This document shows, one piece after another, positions 33,401 to 41,575 of a stretch of 64,000 nt of DNA. Source of the stretch: Chitinophaga pendula (GTDB lineage: Bacteria; Bacteroidota; Bacteroidia; Chitinophagales; Chitinophagaceae); contig NZ_CP077769.1 of the NCBI RefSeq assembly GCF_020386615.1, forward strand, positions 6,807,501 to 6,871,500, written 5' to 3'. Each line of letters begins with the position of its first letter. Within the stretch, counting starts at the first letter, position 1. The notes below the pieces were generated by a model. It was given only the letters and a program-made list of their open reading frames with translations. It made no database searches and was not told the DNA's origin. A program made the position numbers and the translations under genes.

Positions 33401-33854
33401 ACAGGCTTTCCAGCATCACCCGCGCAATACCCTGCCTGATCTGACGCAACAGGTTCTGGTGGTTACCGTCAAAATAAACCAGCATCTTATTACCCACCAG
33501 CTTCGTTACCCCTCCTGTATTCTGCCAGTCTACCCCGATCCCGATATTGGATTGTTTCATCTCCCCGAAGCTGTTATAGACCACAATATTTACCCGCTGA
33601 CGGAAAGTGAACTCCATAAATTGCTCCAGCGACGGCAATTCCTTCTCCGCTGCCTGAGCCACGTATTTACCCAATTCTAACCCATTTTGGCTGAAATAAG
33701 TGTTAAAGTGTTTGGTCTGATAGTAACGCCACTTGAAGTTCTTATGCTGCACCCGGTTTTGCCCGAATTCAACCGTATTAGTCTGTGCCTGCGATAGTAA
33801 CGTGCCAAGTAATAGGGTACCGGTTAAGAAACACCAGGTAATAAATCGGTTCAT
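30480..33854 (-). CDS. Large outer-membrane protein: peptidase-like, TolB-like propeller and beta-barrel
   Basis: 1124 residues from the ATG at 33854, which puts the signal peptide (ITWCFLTGTLLLGTLLSQAQ) at the terminus; the frame extends to 33926 but that start is unlikely. Residues about 40-270 resemble a gluzincin (peptidase MA-like) domain: WFTDGFIAYAAENW at 172-185 matches the usual WFxEG, but the position of HExxH reads ARVML (144-148), so it is probably inactive. Residues about 330-560 have TolB/WD40-like repeats with YSSNRPGP. From about 770 a surface-antigen (D15/BamA-like) barrel runs to the C-terminal Phe (WYFGLGVDF). Often annotated as a TolB-like translocation protein; role unknown. 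Confidence 0.82.
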   Translation of the reverse strand: MNRFITWCFLTGTLLLGTLLSQAQTNTVEFGQNRVQHKNFKWRYYQTKHFNTYFSQNGLELGKYVAQAAEKELPSLEQFMEFTFRQRVNIVVYNSFGEMKQSNIGIGVDWQNTGGVTKLVGNKMLVYFDGNHQNLLRQIRQGIARVMLESLLFGEDIGEFAGNAVLIDFPKWFTDGFIAYAAENWNAQLDEELKTAIQSGRYDNFNKLAYEKPLLAGHAFWYYVESKYGKDAVPYLMYISRINRGLKRGFEQVLNQTPKNATKDFMTFNIRRYAEDNRRRRQVTKGRTIVTREVTKTTDYYRFQANPKNNSYAVVQYKKGLYRVQIELGFNKPKVLLRSGVKQLANQLDPNYPQLAWNQKGNRLAIAYEHEGKTKLMIYDLLTRTTIRQDLKQFDRVIDMKYFFEFDNTLLLSAVRNGHTDIFTYNISTSKTEQITNDVYDDLDPSFVAFPGKSGIIYSSNRPGPKAKSADTVLPNGRYNIFLIDNWNKTSEKQISQMTDMQYGNARNPAQYNTTHFTFVSDANGIRNRYAGFFKTERAGVDSLVYVGSEILHNPDKEELDSALLDFGTTAPDSIAVVTLTKDSTYTFPLTNYQFGIKESRAAGDQGEVSEVIGINEYKRLYKLKVDTNTLRKRNVSTRPTRYRATQMREDSIRMGLPTYQPGKAKDTTHHPDFFQSEFGNDPADSVATNTGIPAIQLIKSEPILKKAKLFPYKLKFSTDYLIAQIDNSILVNRYQTFTGPPSSPIRLTDPVNGLIRIGVSDLMEDYKFSGGFRVPSSLDGSEYFFSFAYLKKRFDYKFTYYRKVDKNTVFDSTGGYPAKLKTNLYQIEVRYPFDPVRSLRLQLGYRTDRLVKLASDSISLQSKDLKEQYALGRLEYVYDNTINPAINIWHGTRYKVYAEINAQLGGDLNAFFNNGTMANKGKFTYNMGVDWRHYETIFRNFIWATRFAADISWGTRKVIYYLGGTDNWLNPKINPNTPVNMTENYAFQTLAVNLRGYKQNAKNGNNVMLMNTELRLPVFATFIDKPINSAFLRNFQVTSFVDIGTAWNQKLSFKDANYQYYTNPQSGVTVKVKEGFLGPFVAGYGFGARTTIAGYFLRADAGWPMTGFFRGKPIWYFGLGVDF

Positions 33855-33911
33855 ACAGAAACTATTGATAATATTGTGATCTGAATTAAAATTAGCAAAA
33901 ATCGGGTAACA

Positions 33912-34550
33912 ATGACTGAAATACAATATTTCACCTTCAATCCGTTCCAGGAAAACACATATCTCCTCATAAACGAAGAAAAGGAGTGTATAATTATAGA
34001 CCCCGGCTGTTATTTTGAAGAAGAAAGAAAAGAATTACTGCAGTATATCGAAAAAAGGGGGCTAAAGGTTACCAGGTTACTAAATACACATTGCCACCTC
34101 GACCACATCATGGGCAATAAACTGGTAGCAACCACCTACAAAGTAGGACTCGAAATCCACCAGGACGACCAGGTCGTACTCGACCGGGCCCCCCAGTCTG
34201 CTGCCATGTATAACGTGCCCATGGAACCTTCTCCTATGCCGGCCCGCTACCTGGAGACCGACGAAGTGTTCACCTTCGGCCAGTCTACTTTCAAAGTCCT
34301 CTTCACACCCGGCCACTCTCCGGGCAGCGTCTCTTTCTACTGCAAAGAAGAACAATTTCTCATCGCCGGTGATGTCCTGTTCTACCAGAGCATCGGTCGT
34401 ACAGACCTCCCCGGAGGCAACCACGAAACCCTGTTGCGCAGCATCCGCGAACAACTGTTCGTATTGCCTGATGAAGTAAAAGTATACCCGGGACACGGTC
34501 CCGCCACTACGATCGGATACGAAAAAGTACATAACCCCTTCCTGCGCTAG
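33912..34550 (+). CDS. MBL-fold metallo-hydrolase (glyoxalase II-like)
   Basis: 212 residues. Metal-binding HxHxDH is HCHLDH at 60-65 (THCHLDHIMG), further ligands in FTPGHSPGS (about 130), IAGDVLFYQSIGRTD (Asp near 148) and PGHGPATT (about 193). This is the YcbL / glyoxalase-II branch; substrates may be glutathione or bacillithiol thioesters or a hydroperoxide, not decidable here. Divergent from the outer-membrane gene with only 57 bases between starts. The hairpin of its terminator overlaps its stop codon. Confidence 0.92.
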   Translation: MTEIQYFTFNPFQENTYLLINEEKECIIIDPGCYFEEERKELLQYIEKRGLKVTRLLNTHCHLDHIMGNKLVATTYKVGLEIHQDDQVVLDRAPQSAAMYNVPMEPSPMPARYLETDEVFTFGQSTFKVLFTPGHSPGSVSFYCKEEQFLIAGDVLFYQSIGRTDLPGGNHETLLRSIREQLFVLPDEVKVYPGHGPATTIGYEKVHNPFLR

Positions 34551-34560
34551 TGCAGGAAGG
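34537..34560. terminator. Hairpin overlapping a stop codon, convergent genes
   Basis: CCTTCCTGC (34537-34545) and GCAGGAAGG (34552-34560) are perfect complements; the stop codon TAG of the hydrolase sits in the 6-base loop. No strong T-run. Confidence 0.5.
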
Positions 34561-34584
34561 AGGCCCTCTCACCTGGTAACAACG

Positions 34585-36117
34585 CTACCGGATGTACTTC
34601 CCGATAAATGGTAACTTGGCAAACTCCCGCTTCTCCATCCTAAAAATGAACCAGCCATACAATACCAGGAACAGCGTGGCCACTCCCAGAGAAGGGATCG
34701 TAACGGCGTAAATATCGCCGGGAGATAAGAAATGTTTGTTCAAAAGGTCAAATAAATAGTAGGCCAACACCGCCAGCACTATATAAGTGATGATCTTTGG
34801 CAGATGGTAAGGCACCGGATAATGCCGCTGCCCCCACACATAACACACCACCATCTGTATGAAATAACACACCATCGTCGCCAGGGCCGCACCGTAATAC
34901 CCGAGTATCGGTATCAGCCACCAGTTCAGCAAACAGGCAAAGACTGCCGTGATCAGCGTGATCACGGCCCCCGCCCGCGTACGGTTCGTCAGCTTGAACC
35001 AGATCGTAAGGTTGTAGTAAATACCCAGGAATATATTCCCCAGCAATAGTAACGGCACAATCTTCATCCCCTCATAGTAATTGGGCCGGCGCAAAAATAT
35101 CTTCCAGATGTTCAGGTACAAGCTTACCACCAGGAACATGAAACATAACAGCACTACGAACAACTTCATGATCCGGGCATATATCTTCTGCGGGTTTTGC
35201 CCCTCCGCTTGCTTGAAGAAATAAGGTTCCGCTCCCAGCCGGAAAGCCTGGATAAACATCGTGATCAGGATCGCTAACTTGTAATTCGCACTATATAATC
35301 CGATGATTGCCTTTTTTGCCTCCATGTCATGCCCCGGCAAAAACTCAGGTAAAAAGAATGCCCGGTCAAAGGTCTCATTCACCATCCCTGCCATCCCCAC
35401 AATCACCAACGGTAGCGCATATGCGATCATCTCCCGCCACAAACCAGCGTCAAACCGCCACTGGATACGGAGTATCTGTGGAAGAAACAACAGGAAACTC
35501 ACCCCGCTCCCCAGCATACCCGACAGGAATATGAATGCCAGCTGACTGCTGCTCGTATCCGCCGCCGGCAACCAGCTATAACCGGCTGCATGTAGCTTCG
35601 GACATACTGATAGGAAAAATATATTGAAGAATATCGTCGTTACAATACCCGCCAGCCGCACCGCCGCATAACGCTTCGGCCGCCCCTCCTGCCGCAATTG
35701 CGCAAAAGGAATCGCCGCCAGCGCATCAAAGGCCATCGTCAGTACCACATAGAAGTAAATAGCAGGATGACCCGTCACCCCCGCCAGCTCTCCCTGGCTG
35801 GAGTTAATGATAGGATTGGTAAGCGCCAGCAACAGTACCGTAGTGATCAGTGTCGTCACCAACAGCGATATCGTACTCGTACTGAGTACTGCCGCCTGGT
35901 TCTCTTTTTTGGCATAACGGAAGTAGGCTGTCTCCATCCCATAGGTAAGGATGACATTGGCAAAAGGAATATACGCATATATGTTGGACATCCCCCCGAA
36001 CGTAGCCTGGGTCAGAATACCCAGGTAAAACGGAGTGAGAAAATAATTGAGCAGCTTGCTCACGATATTACTTAGCCCATAATAGACCGTCTGTCCTGCC
36101 AATGCTTTTATACTCAA
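34585..36117 (-). CDS. Oligosaccharide flippase (polysaccharide biosynthesis membrane protein)
   Basis: 510 residues with about 14 transmembrane helices, MATE/MOP superfamily. N-terminal signature LAGQTVYYGLSNIVSKLLNYFLTPFYLGIL (shown in parts: LAGQTVYYGLSNIVSKLLN, FLTPFYLGIL) is characteristic of Wzx-like flippases that move undecaprenyl-linked sugars across the inner membrane. No glycosyltransferase cluster flanks it, so it may serve lipopolysaccharide or a constitutive glycan rather than a dedicated capsule locus. Start ATG at 36117. Confidence 0.9.
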   Translation of the reverse strand: MSIKALAGQTVYYGLSNIVSKLLNYFLTPFYLGILTQATFGGMSNIYAYIPFANVILTYGMETAYFRYAKKENQAAVLSTSTISLLVTTLITTVLLLALTNPIINSSQGELAGVTGHPAIYFYVVLTMAFDALAAIPFAQLRQEGRPKRYAAVRLAGIVTTIFFNIFFLSVCPKLHAAGYSWLPAADTSSSQLAFIFLSGMLGSGVSFLLFLPQILRIQWRFDAGLWREMIAYALPLVIVGMAGMVNETFDRAFFLPEFLPGHDMEAKKAIIGLYSANYKLAILITMFIQAFRLGAEPYFFKQAEGQNPQKIYARIMKLFVVLLCFMFLVVSLYLNIWKIFLRRPNYYEGMKIVPLLLLGNIFLGIYYNLTIWFKLTNRTRAGAVITLITAVFACLLNWWLIPILGYYGAALATMVCYFIQMVVCYVWGQRHYPVPYHLPKIITYIVLAVLAYYLFDLLNKHFLSPGDIYAVTIPSLGVATLFLVLYGWFIFRMEKREFAKLPFIGKYIR

Positions 36118-36200
36118 TGCCTATATTTTGATCAAAATTAAAGGTAAATAACGAATCCCCTACCGGCAAAGATAGGGGCCGCCAAACAGCTGTTCCTCGC

Positions 36201-36596
36201 TCAGAAATCACCCCGCCGCTGCTGTTTCTTTTCAGAAAGCCGCTTCTTAAATTGTATCCTTTTCTCCTTTGCCGCCTTCGAGGGCTTGGTGGCAATACGT
36301 TTCTTCCGGGGCGCCAACGCCTTCCCCACCAACTCATTCATCTTTTTTACTACCAGCTGCTTATTGCCCAGCTGTGTCCGCTCCTCCTGCGACTTCACCT
36401 GCAACACCCCCTCCGCATTGATCCGGCTGGTCAGTCGCTCCAATAACAGGCGCTTTTGATCCGGCGTCAGCAAGACCGAGGCATGGATATCAAAATATCC
36501 CTCCACCATCGTTTCTACCTTGTTTACGTTCTGTCCGCCTTTACCACCACTCCGTGCCGTACGGAAACTGATCTCGGACGAGAGATCTACTTTCAT
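36201..36596 (-). CDS. arfB: Alternative ribosome-rescue factor ArfB (peptidyl-tRNA hydrolase)
   Basis: 131 residues. Short RF-like protein with the catalytic GGQ at 20-22 (SGGKGGQNVNKVET) but no codon-reading domain, and a basic C-terminal tail (PRKKRIATKPSKAAKEKR ... KKQQRRG) that inserts into the empty mRNA channel of stalled ribosomes. Same class as E. coli YaeJ and mitochondrial ICT1. Lies 83 bases upstream of the flippase on the same strand. Confidence 0.95.
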   Translation of the reverse strand: MKVDLSSEISFRTARSGGKGGQNVNKVETMVEGYFDIHASVLLTPDQKRLLLERLTSRINAEGVLQVKSQEERTQLGNKQLVVKKMNELVGKALAPRKKRIATKPSKAAKEKRIQFKKRLSEKKQQRRGDF

Positions 36597-36711
36597 GGAT
36601 CTTGACTTTTTATTCAGTAAGCAAATTATTTATAAATCTGTTAAAACGCTCCGGCATCCTCGCCTCGCGTCACTAAATTGTTTAGATTAGAATGAACATA
36701 TCCGCCAGCCT

Positions 36712-38019
36712 ATGAACATTTTCACTCACAACCAATCTAATGTGTTCAGATCCATTTGGATGCCTGTAGCACTGTATTTTAGCCTTAGCTCAACACTTAC
36801 CTTTTTTCAGAATGCCTGGTACGCCTCGGCAATATATGGTATCGGCTTTGGCGGCATCGCCGCCTGGGAATTCCTCGTCAGCAAACGGTATAGCGCCGCA
36901 GCTATTATACTGCTGGTCTCTACACTGACCTTCGGCCTGCAGATGCTACCCGATCTCGAAGGCTATATCGGCCGCGAAGACGGACGACGCTTCTGGCTGG
37001 AAGCCTATAACCTGCTCGTATACGTCCTGATCCTCACGGTCAGATTCTATCTCGCCGGCAGCAGAAAGGCCATTAAAGCAGGACTCATCACCGGGATGAT
37101 CTATTTCCTGTTCCCCAGGATCAACAGCCATGTCGGCAGCTGGTTGCTCGACTGGTCCAGGACAAACTTCCTGGCCGACCTATGGCCATATATCACCATC
37201 CTCGTATTGACATTCTATAAAGCACTCAGCTACTACGTCATCATATTCCTGACCGAACAGATACTGGTAAGCCGCTTGTACATAGAACGCCTGTTCTCCA
37301 AAGTACAGGTATTGACCACCTGGGAATACCTGCCCCTGTTCTTCACCACCTGGTGGGTCTTTATGGCAGGCGTCGCCGAACTGGCCAACAATATCCGCGA
37401 ATTATCCGAACCAGGATTTTTACAGCTCAGACACAGTGCTTTCTTTGCCATCAGCTCCTCGCTCGCAGCTGGTTTGTTCATCTATACCGGCGCAGCCCTA
37501 CTGAGAAATATCATCGTCAGCCGCTCCCTGACTATCAACCGCCGGCAGACCTGGCTGTACATACTGCATTATATACCAGTGGTAAATGTGATACCGGTAT
37601 GGATACTAGCCACCACACCGGAGGAAAATGATACAGTAGAGAAAAACATCGATGCCTACCGGCAGACCTTCGACAACTGGCCCGGCAAAATGCTGATATG
37701 GACCGGCATATTACTCACCATATATCAGGTGTATGAACTACTGACAGTACCCACCGGTATGCGATGGCCGGCCTTCGGTTGCCTCGGATTGATATACCTG
37801 CTGAAAATAGCGGCCTATATTGCCTTGCCTAAATACAAGCAGGCGCTCTGGGCCGTCATTATCTTACAGGCTGCATCCATCACCTTCACTTTAAGCGATT
37901 TCTTCCTGCTCTACCTGGCCTTCACCTACCTCGGATACTACCTCCTCCGGGAAATATATTACCCGCAGCTGGCATCAGACGACAGGTCCTTCGTGATCGA
38001 AGCATATGCCGACAGCTGA
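36712..38019 (+). CDS. Polytopic membrane protein of unknown function
   Basis: 435 residues, about ten hydrophobic helices spread along the whole length (e.g. 17-35, 45-62, 85-104, 146-170, 205-225, 240-262, 335-352, 372-392, 405-420). I do not recognise the family. Charged loops are short, with a predicted cytoplasmic loop around 300-325 (TTPEENDTVEKNIDAY). No catalytic motif, no cysteine pattern. Upstream, 36597-36711 holds no clear promoter. It converges on the MazG-like gene with three bases between stop codons. Confidence 0.8.
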   Translation: MNIFTHNQSNVFRSIWMPVALYFSLSSTLTFFQNAWYASAIYGIGFGGIAAWEFLVSKRYSAAAIILLVSTLTFGLQMLPDLEGYIGREDGRRFWLEAYNLLVYVLILTVRFYLAGSRKAIKAGLITGMIYFLFPRINSHVGSWLLDWSRTNFLADLWPYITILVLTFYKALSYYVIIFLTEQILVSRLYIERLFSKVQVLTTWEYLPLFFTTWWVFMAGVAELANNIRELSEPGFLQLRHSAFFAISSSLAAGLFIYTGAALLRNIIVSRSLTINRRQTWLYILHYIPVVNVIPVWILATTPEENDTVEKNIDAYRQTFDNWPGKMLIWTGILLTIYQVYELLTVPTGMRWPAFGCLGLIYLLKIAAYIALPKYKQALWAVIILQAASITFTLSDFFLLYLAFTYLGYYLLREIYYPQLASDDRSFVIEAYADS

Positions 38020-38022
38020 CCA

Positions 38023-38352
38023 CTACGATTGTAACTTGTCATTCTCCTGGTGACGGGTAGCATCCCGGATATTCTTTTTCTCCAGGTTCTTCTCCAATGC
38101 CGCCGTCATATCAATGCCGGTCTGATTGGCAATACACAATAGCACCCATAATACATCCGCCAGCTCGTCTCCCAGCTCTTTCTGCCGGTCGCTGGCCTTA
38201 AACGACTGATCACCGTATTGCCTGGATATAATACGCGCTACCTCTCCTACCTCTTCCGTCAGTATAGCCATATTGGTTAACTCACTGAAGTATCGTACTC
38301 CCGTGGTCTTGATCCACTGGTCGATCTGCGCCTGTAACTCCTGTATCGTCAT
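38023..38352 (-). CDS. MazG-like nucleotide pyrophosphohydrolase
   Basis: 109 residues; hydrolyses (d)NTPs to monophosphates, cleaning aberrant nucleotides. The magnesium-binding EExxE...ExxD set is complete: Glu33-Glu34-x-x-Glu37 in LTEEVGEVAR and Glu63-x-x-Asp66 in GDELADVLW. Single-domain MazG/YpjD type with nothing after it. Ten bases separate it from dtd upstream, so the two housekeeping genes form an operon. Confidence 0.93.
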   Translation of the reverse strand: MTIQELQAQIDQWIKTTGVRYFSELTNMAILTEEVGEVARIISRQYGDQSFKASDRQKELGDELADVLWVLLCIANQTGIDMTAALEKNLEKKNIRDATRHQENDKLQS

Positions 38353-38362
38353 GTATTGAGAT

Positions 38363-38815
38363 TTATTCCTTGTTTTTACTGTCTATCCAGATGGTCACAG
38401 GACCATCGTTTAACAATTGTACCTTCATGTCAGCGCCAAAGATGCCCGTTGCTACCGGCTTACCCAGGTCCTGCCCCAGCCTGGCAATCAGCTGTTCATA
38501 CAGCGGAATGGCAATATCTGGCTTGCTGGCACGGATATAAGAAGGGCGATTACCTTTCTTCACGGCCGCATGCAACGTAAACTGGCTTACCAACAATATC
38601 TCTCCATCTATATCTTTCACCGAAAGGTTCATAACACCCTCCCCGTCAGCAAATATCCGCAGCTGCGTGATCTTGCTGCTTAACCAGGAGATGTCTTCTT
38701 CCCCGTCCGTATCCTCAATACCTACCAATATCAGCATGCCGGCGCCAATACGGCCTGTGACAGTGCCGTCTACCGTCACCGAAGCGTGCGTAACGCGTTG
38801 TATCAATACTCTCAT
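38363..38815 (-). CDS. dtd: D-aminoacyl-tRNA deacylase
   Basis: 150 residues; frees tRNA from D-amino acids and glycine mischarged on tRNA-Ala. Start ATG at 38815 gives the canonical MRVLIQRVTHASV; a longer frame to 38923 has no family similarity. Active-site SQFT at 77-80 (Thr80) and the chirality-checking Gly-cisPro motif GNRPSY at 88-93 are intact. First gene of the pair with the MazG-like protein and divergent from the YihY gene. Confidence 0.96.
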   Translation of the reverse strand: MRVLIQRVTHASVTVDGTVTGRIGAGMLILVGIEDTDGEEDISWLSSKITQLRIFADGEGVMNLSVKDIDGEILLVSQFTLHAAVKKGNRPSYIRASKPDIAIPLYEQLIARLGQDLGKPVATGIFGADMKVQLLNDGPVTIWIDSKNKE

Positions 38816-38917
38816 AGGCGCTGAAATTAGTAAAAAAGATGGTAGGGCCACCCCCTCCTCCTGCCAATAGCATCCCAGATATGGCTGAGCAGGCAGGATT
38901 TTTGTTATTTTCGGAAT

Positions 38918-39892
38918 ATGCAACTACAAGGAAAAATGAAAACCTGGTGGCTGATCATGAAACAATCAGTCAATGATTTTATAGATGACAAGGTGCTGAA
39001 ACTCAGTGCAGCACTGGCATACTATACTATCTTTTCTATCGCTCCTATGCTGATAGTGATCATTTACCTCTGCGACCTGTTCTATGGTAAAGAGGCAATA
39101 GAAGGCAGCCTGTACGGACAGATACGCGGCCTTGTAGGCGACGCTGCTGCCGTACAACTCCAGCAGATGATCAAAAATGCCTCTCTTTCCGGTGATATGA
39201 ACTGGGCTACCATTGTCGGGGTCGTTACCCTCATCATCGGTGCCACCGGGGTATTCGCCGAAATACAAGATTCCATCAACCAGATATGGCGTATCAAAGC
39301 CAAACCCAAAAAAGGACTGATCAAAATGCTGGTCAACCGGCTCCTGTCATTTTCACTGGTAGTCAGTATGGGATTCATCCTGCTGGTTTCCCTCGTGATT
39401 AACGGATTGATGGAAATATTCAATACCCGCCTGCAAACCCTGTTCCCAGGTATGGCTGTCATCGTCATATACCTGGTCAACCTGGCCATTACCCTCGTTG
39501 TCATCACCCTGCTGTTTGCTATTATCTTCAAAGTGTTGCCGGATGCCCGCATTAAGTGGAGAAGTGTGATCAGAGGCGCTCTCACTACTGCCGTATTGTT
39601 CATGTTGGGGAAATTCGCCATCGGCTATTACCTCGGCGCCAGCAAGATCAGCTCCAGCTATGGCGCCGCGGGCTCCATCGTGATCATCCTGCTATGGATA
39701 TACTACTCGGCTGCCATCCTTTACTTCGGTGCCGTCTTTACGCGCGTGTACGTACAGCATCTGGGCGCCCAGATCTATCCAAACGACTATGCCGTCTGGA
39801 TCAGGCAGGTAGAGGTCACCGGGCATGACAGCCCCAATGCCATCGCCGATGTACCCGAAGAAATCAACCCCGGCGATCTACCCCCCGGATAA
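38918..39892 (+). CDS. YihY/virulence factor BrkB family membrane protein
   Basis: 324 residues with six transmembrane helices. Family signature LSAALAYYTIFSIAPMLIVII at about 28-48 (shown in full here: 20 or so residues trimmed to LSAALAYYTIFSIAPML), GATGVFAEIQDSINQIW, and GASKISSSYGAAGSIVIILLW in parts. Once annotated as RNase BN, now regarded as a membrane protein of unclear role. A TATTTTCG box (38906-38913) ends four bases before the ATG, so a leaderless start is possible. Disordered acidic C-terminus. Confidence 0.9.
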   Translation: MQLQGKMKTWWLIMKQSVNDFIDDKVLKLSAALAYYTIFSIAPMLIVIIYLCDLFYGKEAIEGSLYGQIRGLVGDAAAVQLQQMIKNASLSGDMNWATIVGVVTLIIGATGVFAEIQDSINQIWRIKAKPKKGLIKMLVNRLLSFSLVVSMGFILLVSLVINGLMEIFNTRLQTLFPGMAVIVIYLVNLAITLVVITLLFAIIFKVLPDARIKWRSVIRGALTTAVLFMLGKFAIGYYLGASKISSSYGAAGSIVIILLWIYYSAAILYFGAVFTRVYVQHLGAQIYPNDYAVWIRQVEVTGHDSPNAIADVPEEINPGDLPPG

Positions 39893-39910
39893 CCAACACC
39901 TCACCGGCAG

Positions 39911-39947
39911 CAGGAATACCGTAACAGGAATACCGGTAGCAGGAATA
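39911..39947. repeat. Three copies of CAGGAATA(CC)
   Basis: CAGGAATACC at 39911-39920, again at 39925-39934, and CAGGAATA at 39940-39947 (steps of 14 and 15 bases), just after the YihY gene. Confidence 0.7.
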
Positions 39948-40032
39948 ATGTCTTTTTGTATCGTATTGGTCCTTTTCTAACAGATTTGGCGTAAAAGAAG
40001 CAGTTTTTTGCGCCTAACGGCCATTTCTGCCG

Positions 40033-40063
40033 TTTAGAATTCCACCCGGCATTATTATATTTG
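40033..40063 (+). promoter_or_regulatory. glyS promoter
   Basis: TATATTTG at 40056-40063 with TTTA 19 bases upstream (40033-40036). The -7 box ends seven bases before the ATG at 40071, implying an almost leaderless message. Confidence 0.5.
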
Positions 40064-40070
40064 CGCCACT

Positions 40071-41501
40071 ATGAGTACAGATCAGAATAAATTCCAGGCG
40101 ATCATATCGCATTGTAAAGAATACGGATTCGTTTTTCAGTCCAGCGAAATATATGACGGGCTCAGCGCTGTATACGATTATGGTCAGTACGGGGCAGAAC
40201 TGAAGAAAAACATACGTGACTACTGGTGGAAAAGTATGACCCAGATGCATGAAAACATCGTCGGGATCGATGCAGCCATCTTTATGCACCCCACTACCTG
40301 GAAAGCTTCCGGTCACGTGGATAACTTCAGCGATCCCATGATCGATAACAAGGACAGCAAAAAACGCTACCGTGTAGATCACCTCCTGGAAGCTCATGCC
40401 GAAACATTACCCGAAGCAGCAGGAAAAGCACTCCTGGATAAAATGGAAGCGCTGCTGAAAGAAAATGACTTCGCTGGTCTCAAACAACTCATTGAAGACA
40501 ACAAAATAAAATGCGCCGTTAGCGGTACCGGTAACTGGACCGATATCCGTCAGTTTAACCTCATGTTCTCTACCCAACTGGGTAGCGTAACCGACGAAGC
40601 CAGCGAGATCTACCTGCGTCCCGAAACAGCACAGGGTATCTTCGTTAACTTCCTGAACGTGCAGAAGACCGGCCGTATGAAAATACCCTTCGGTATCGCA
40701 CAGATAGGTAAAGCCTTCCGTAACGAGATCGTAGCCCGTCAGTTCATCTTCCGTATGAGAGAATTTGAACAGATGGAAATGCAGTTCTTTATCCGCCCTG
40801 GCACTCAGAAAGAATGGTACCAGTACTGGAAGGAAGAACGGATGAAATGGCACCTCAGCCTGGGCGTTGATCCTGACAGGTATCACTTCAAGGATCATAT
40901 CAAACTGGCCCACTACGCCGATGCTGCCGTGGATATCGAATACGAGTTCCCGATCGGTTTCAAAGAGGTGGAAGGTATCCACTCCCGCACCGATTTCGAT
41001 CTGAAACAGCACCAGGAATACAGCCGGAAGAAAATACAATACTTCGATACGGAGATCAACCAGAACTACACACCGTATGTGATCGAAACCTCCATCGGTC
41101 TGGACCGTATGTTCCTGCTGACCGTATGCAATGCCTACGAAGAACAGGACTTGTCCATAGAGGGTAAGGAGGATAGCCGTGTAGTACTCAAATTCCCGGC
41201 AAAACTGGCTCCGATCAAACTGGCCATCTTCCCGCTGACCAAAAAGGACGGATTACCGGAGATCGCCCGTGAGCTGATGGATCAATGTAAACCGCATTTC
41301 TATTGCTTCTATGAAGAGAAAGATGCGATCGGTAAACGCTATCGCCGCCAGGATGCCATCGGTACACCTTTCTGCGTGACCGTTGATCATCAGACGAAGG
41401 AAGATAACACTGTAACGATCCGTTATCGCGACAGTATGGAGCAGGAGCGGATTCCGCTGTCTAAAGTGCGGGAAATAGTGATGAACAAGATCATGGAATA
41501 G
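40071..41501 (+). CDS. glyS: Glycine--tRNA ligase (dimeric type)
   Basis: 476 residues; charges tRNA-Gly. It is the eukaryote/archaea-like alpha2 enzyme, one chain holding the class II catalytic core and the anticodon-binding domain, not the bacterial GlyQ/GlyS tetramer. Class II motif 2 is seen in FRNEIVARQFIFRMREFEQMEMQFF (in parts FRNEIVARQFIFRM, REFEQMEMQF), the glycine-binding segment in LRPETAQGIFVNF, and motif 3 in ETSIGLDRMF. The C-terminal anticodon-binding domain covers about 375-470 (KLAIFPLTKKDGL). Confidence 0.97.
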   Translation: MSTDQNKFQAIISHCKEYGFVFQSSEIYDGLSAVYDYGQYGAELKKNIRDYWWKSMTQMHENIVGIDAAIFMHPTTWKASGHVDNFSDPMIDNKDSKKRYRVDHLLEAHAETLPEAAGKALLDKMEALLKENDFAGLKQLIEDNKIKCAVSGTGNWTDIRQFNLMFSTQLGSVTDEASEIYLRPETAQGIFVNFLNVQKTGRMKIPFGIAQIGKAFRNEIVARQFIFRMREFEQMEMQFFIRPGTQKEWYQYWKEERMKWHLSLGVDPDRYHFKDHIKLAHYADAAVDIEYEFPIGFKEVEGIHSRTDFDLKQHQEYSRKKIQYFDTEINQNYTPYVIETSIGLDRMFLLTVCNAYEEQDLSIEGKEDSRVVLKFPAKLAPIKLAIFPLTKKDGLPEIARELMDQCKPHFYCFYEEKDAIGKRYRRQDAIGTPFCVTVDHQTKEDNTVTIRYRDSMEQERIPLSKVREIVMNKIME

Positions 41502-41528
41502 TATCATTCTGCCGAATGGCAACACATA

Positions 41529-41567
41529 CAGCGCCGGTAGTACTGACACTACCGGCGCTGGCTTTTT
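41529..41567 (+). terminator. glyS terminator
   Basis: Perfect 13-bp arms CAGCGCCGGTAGT (41529-41541) and its complement (41548-41560) followed by GCTTTTT. Confidence 0.92.
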
Positions 41568-41575
41568 ATATACAA

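Noticed and set aside
33852..33926. Longer start for the large outer-membrane gene
   Set aside because: It would add 24 residues before a normal signal peptide and overlap the divergent hydrolase gene.
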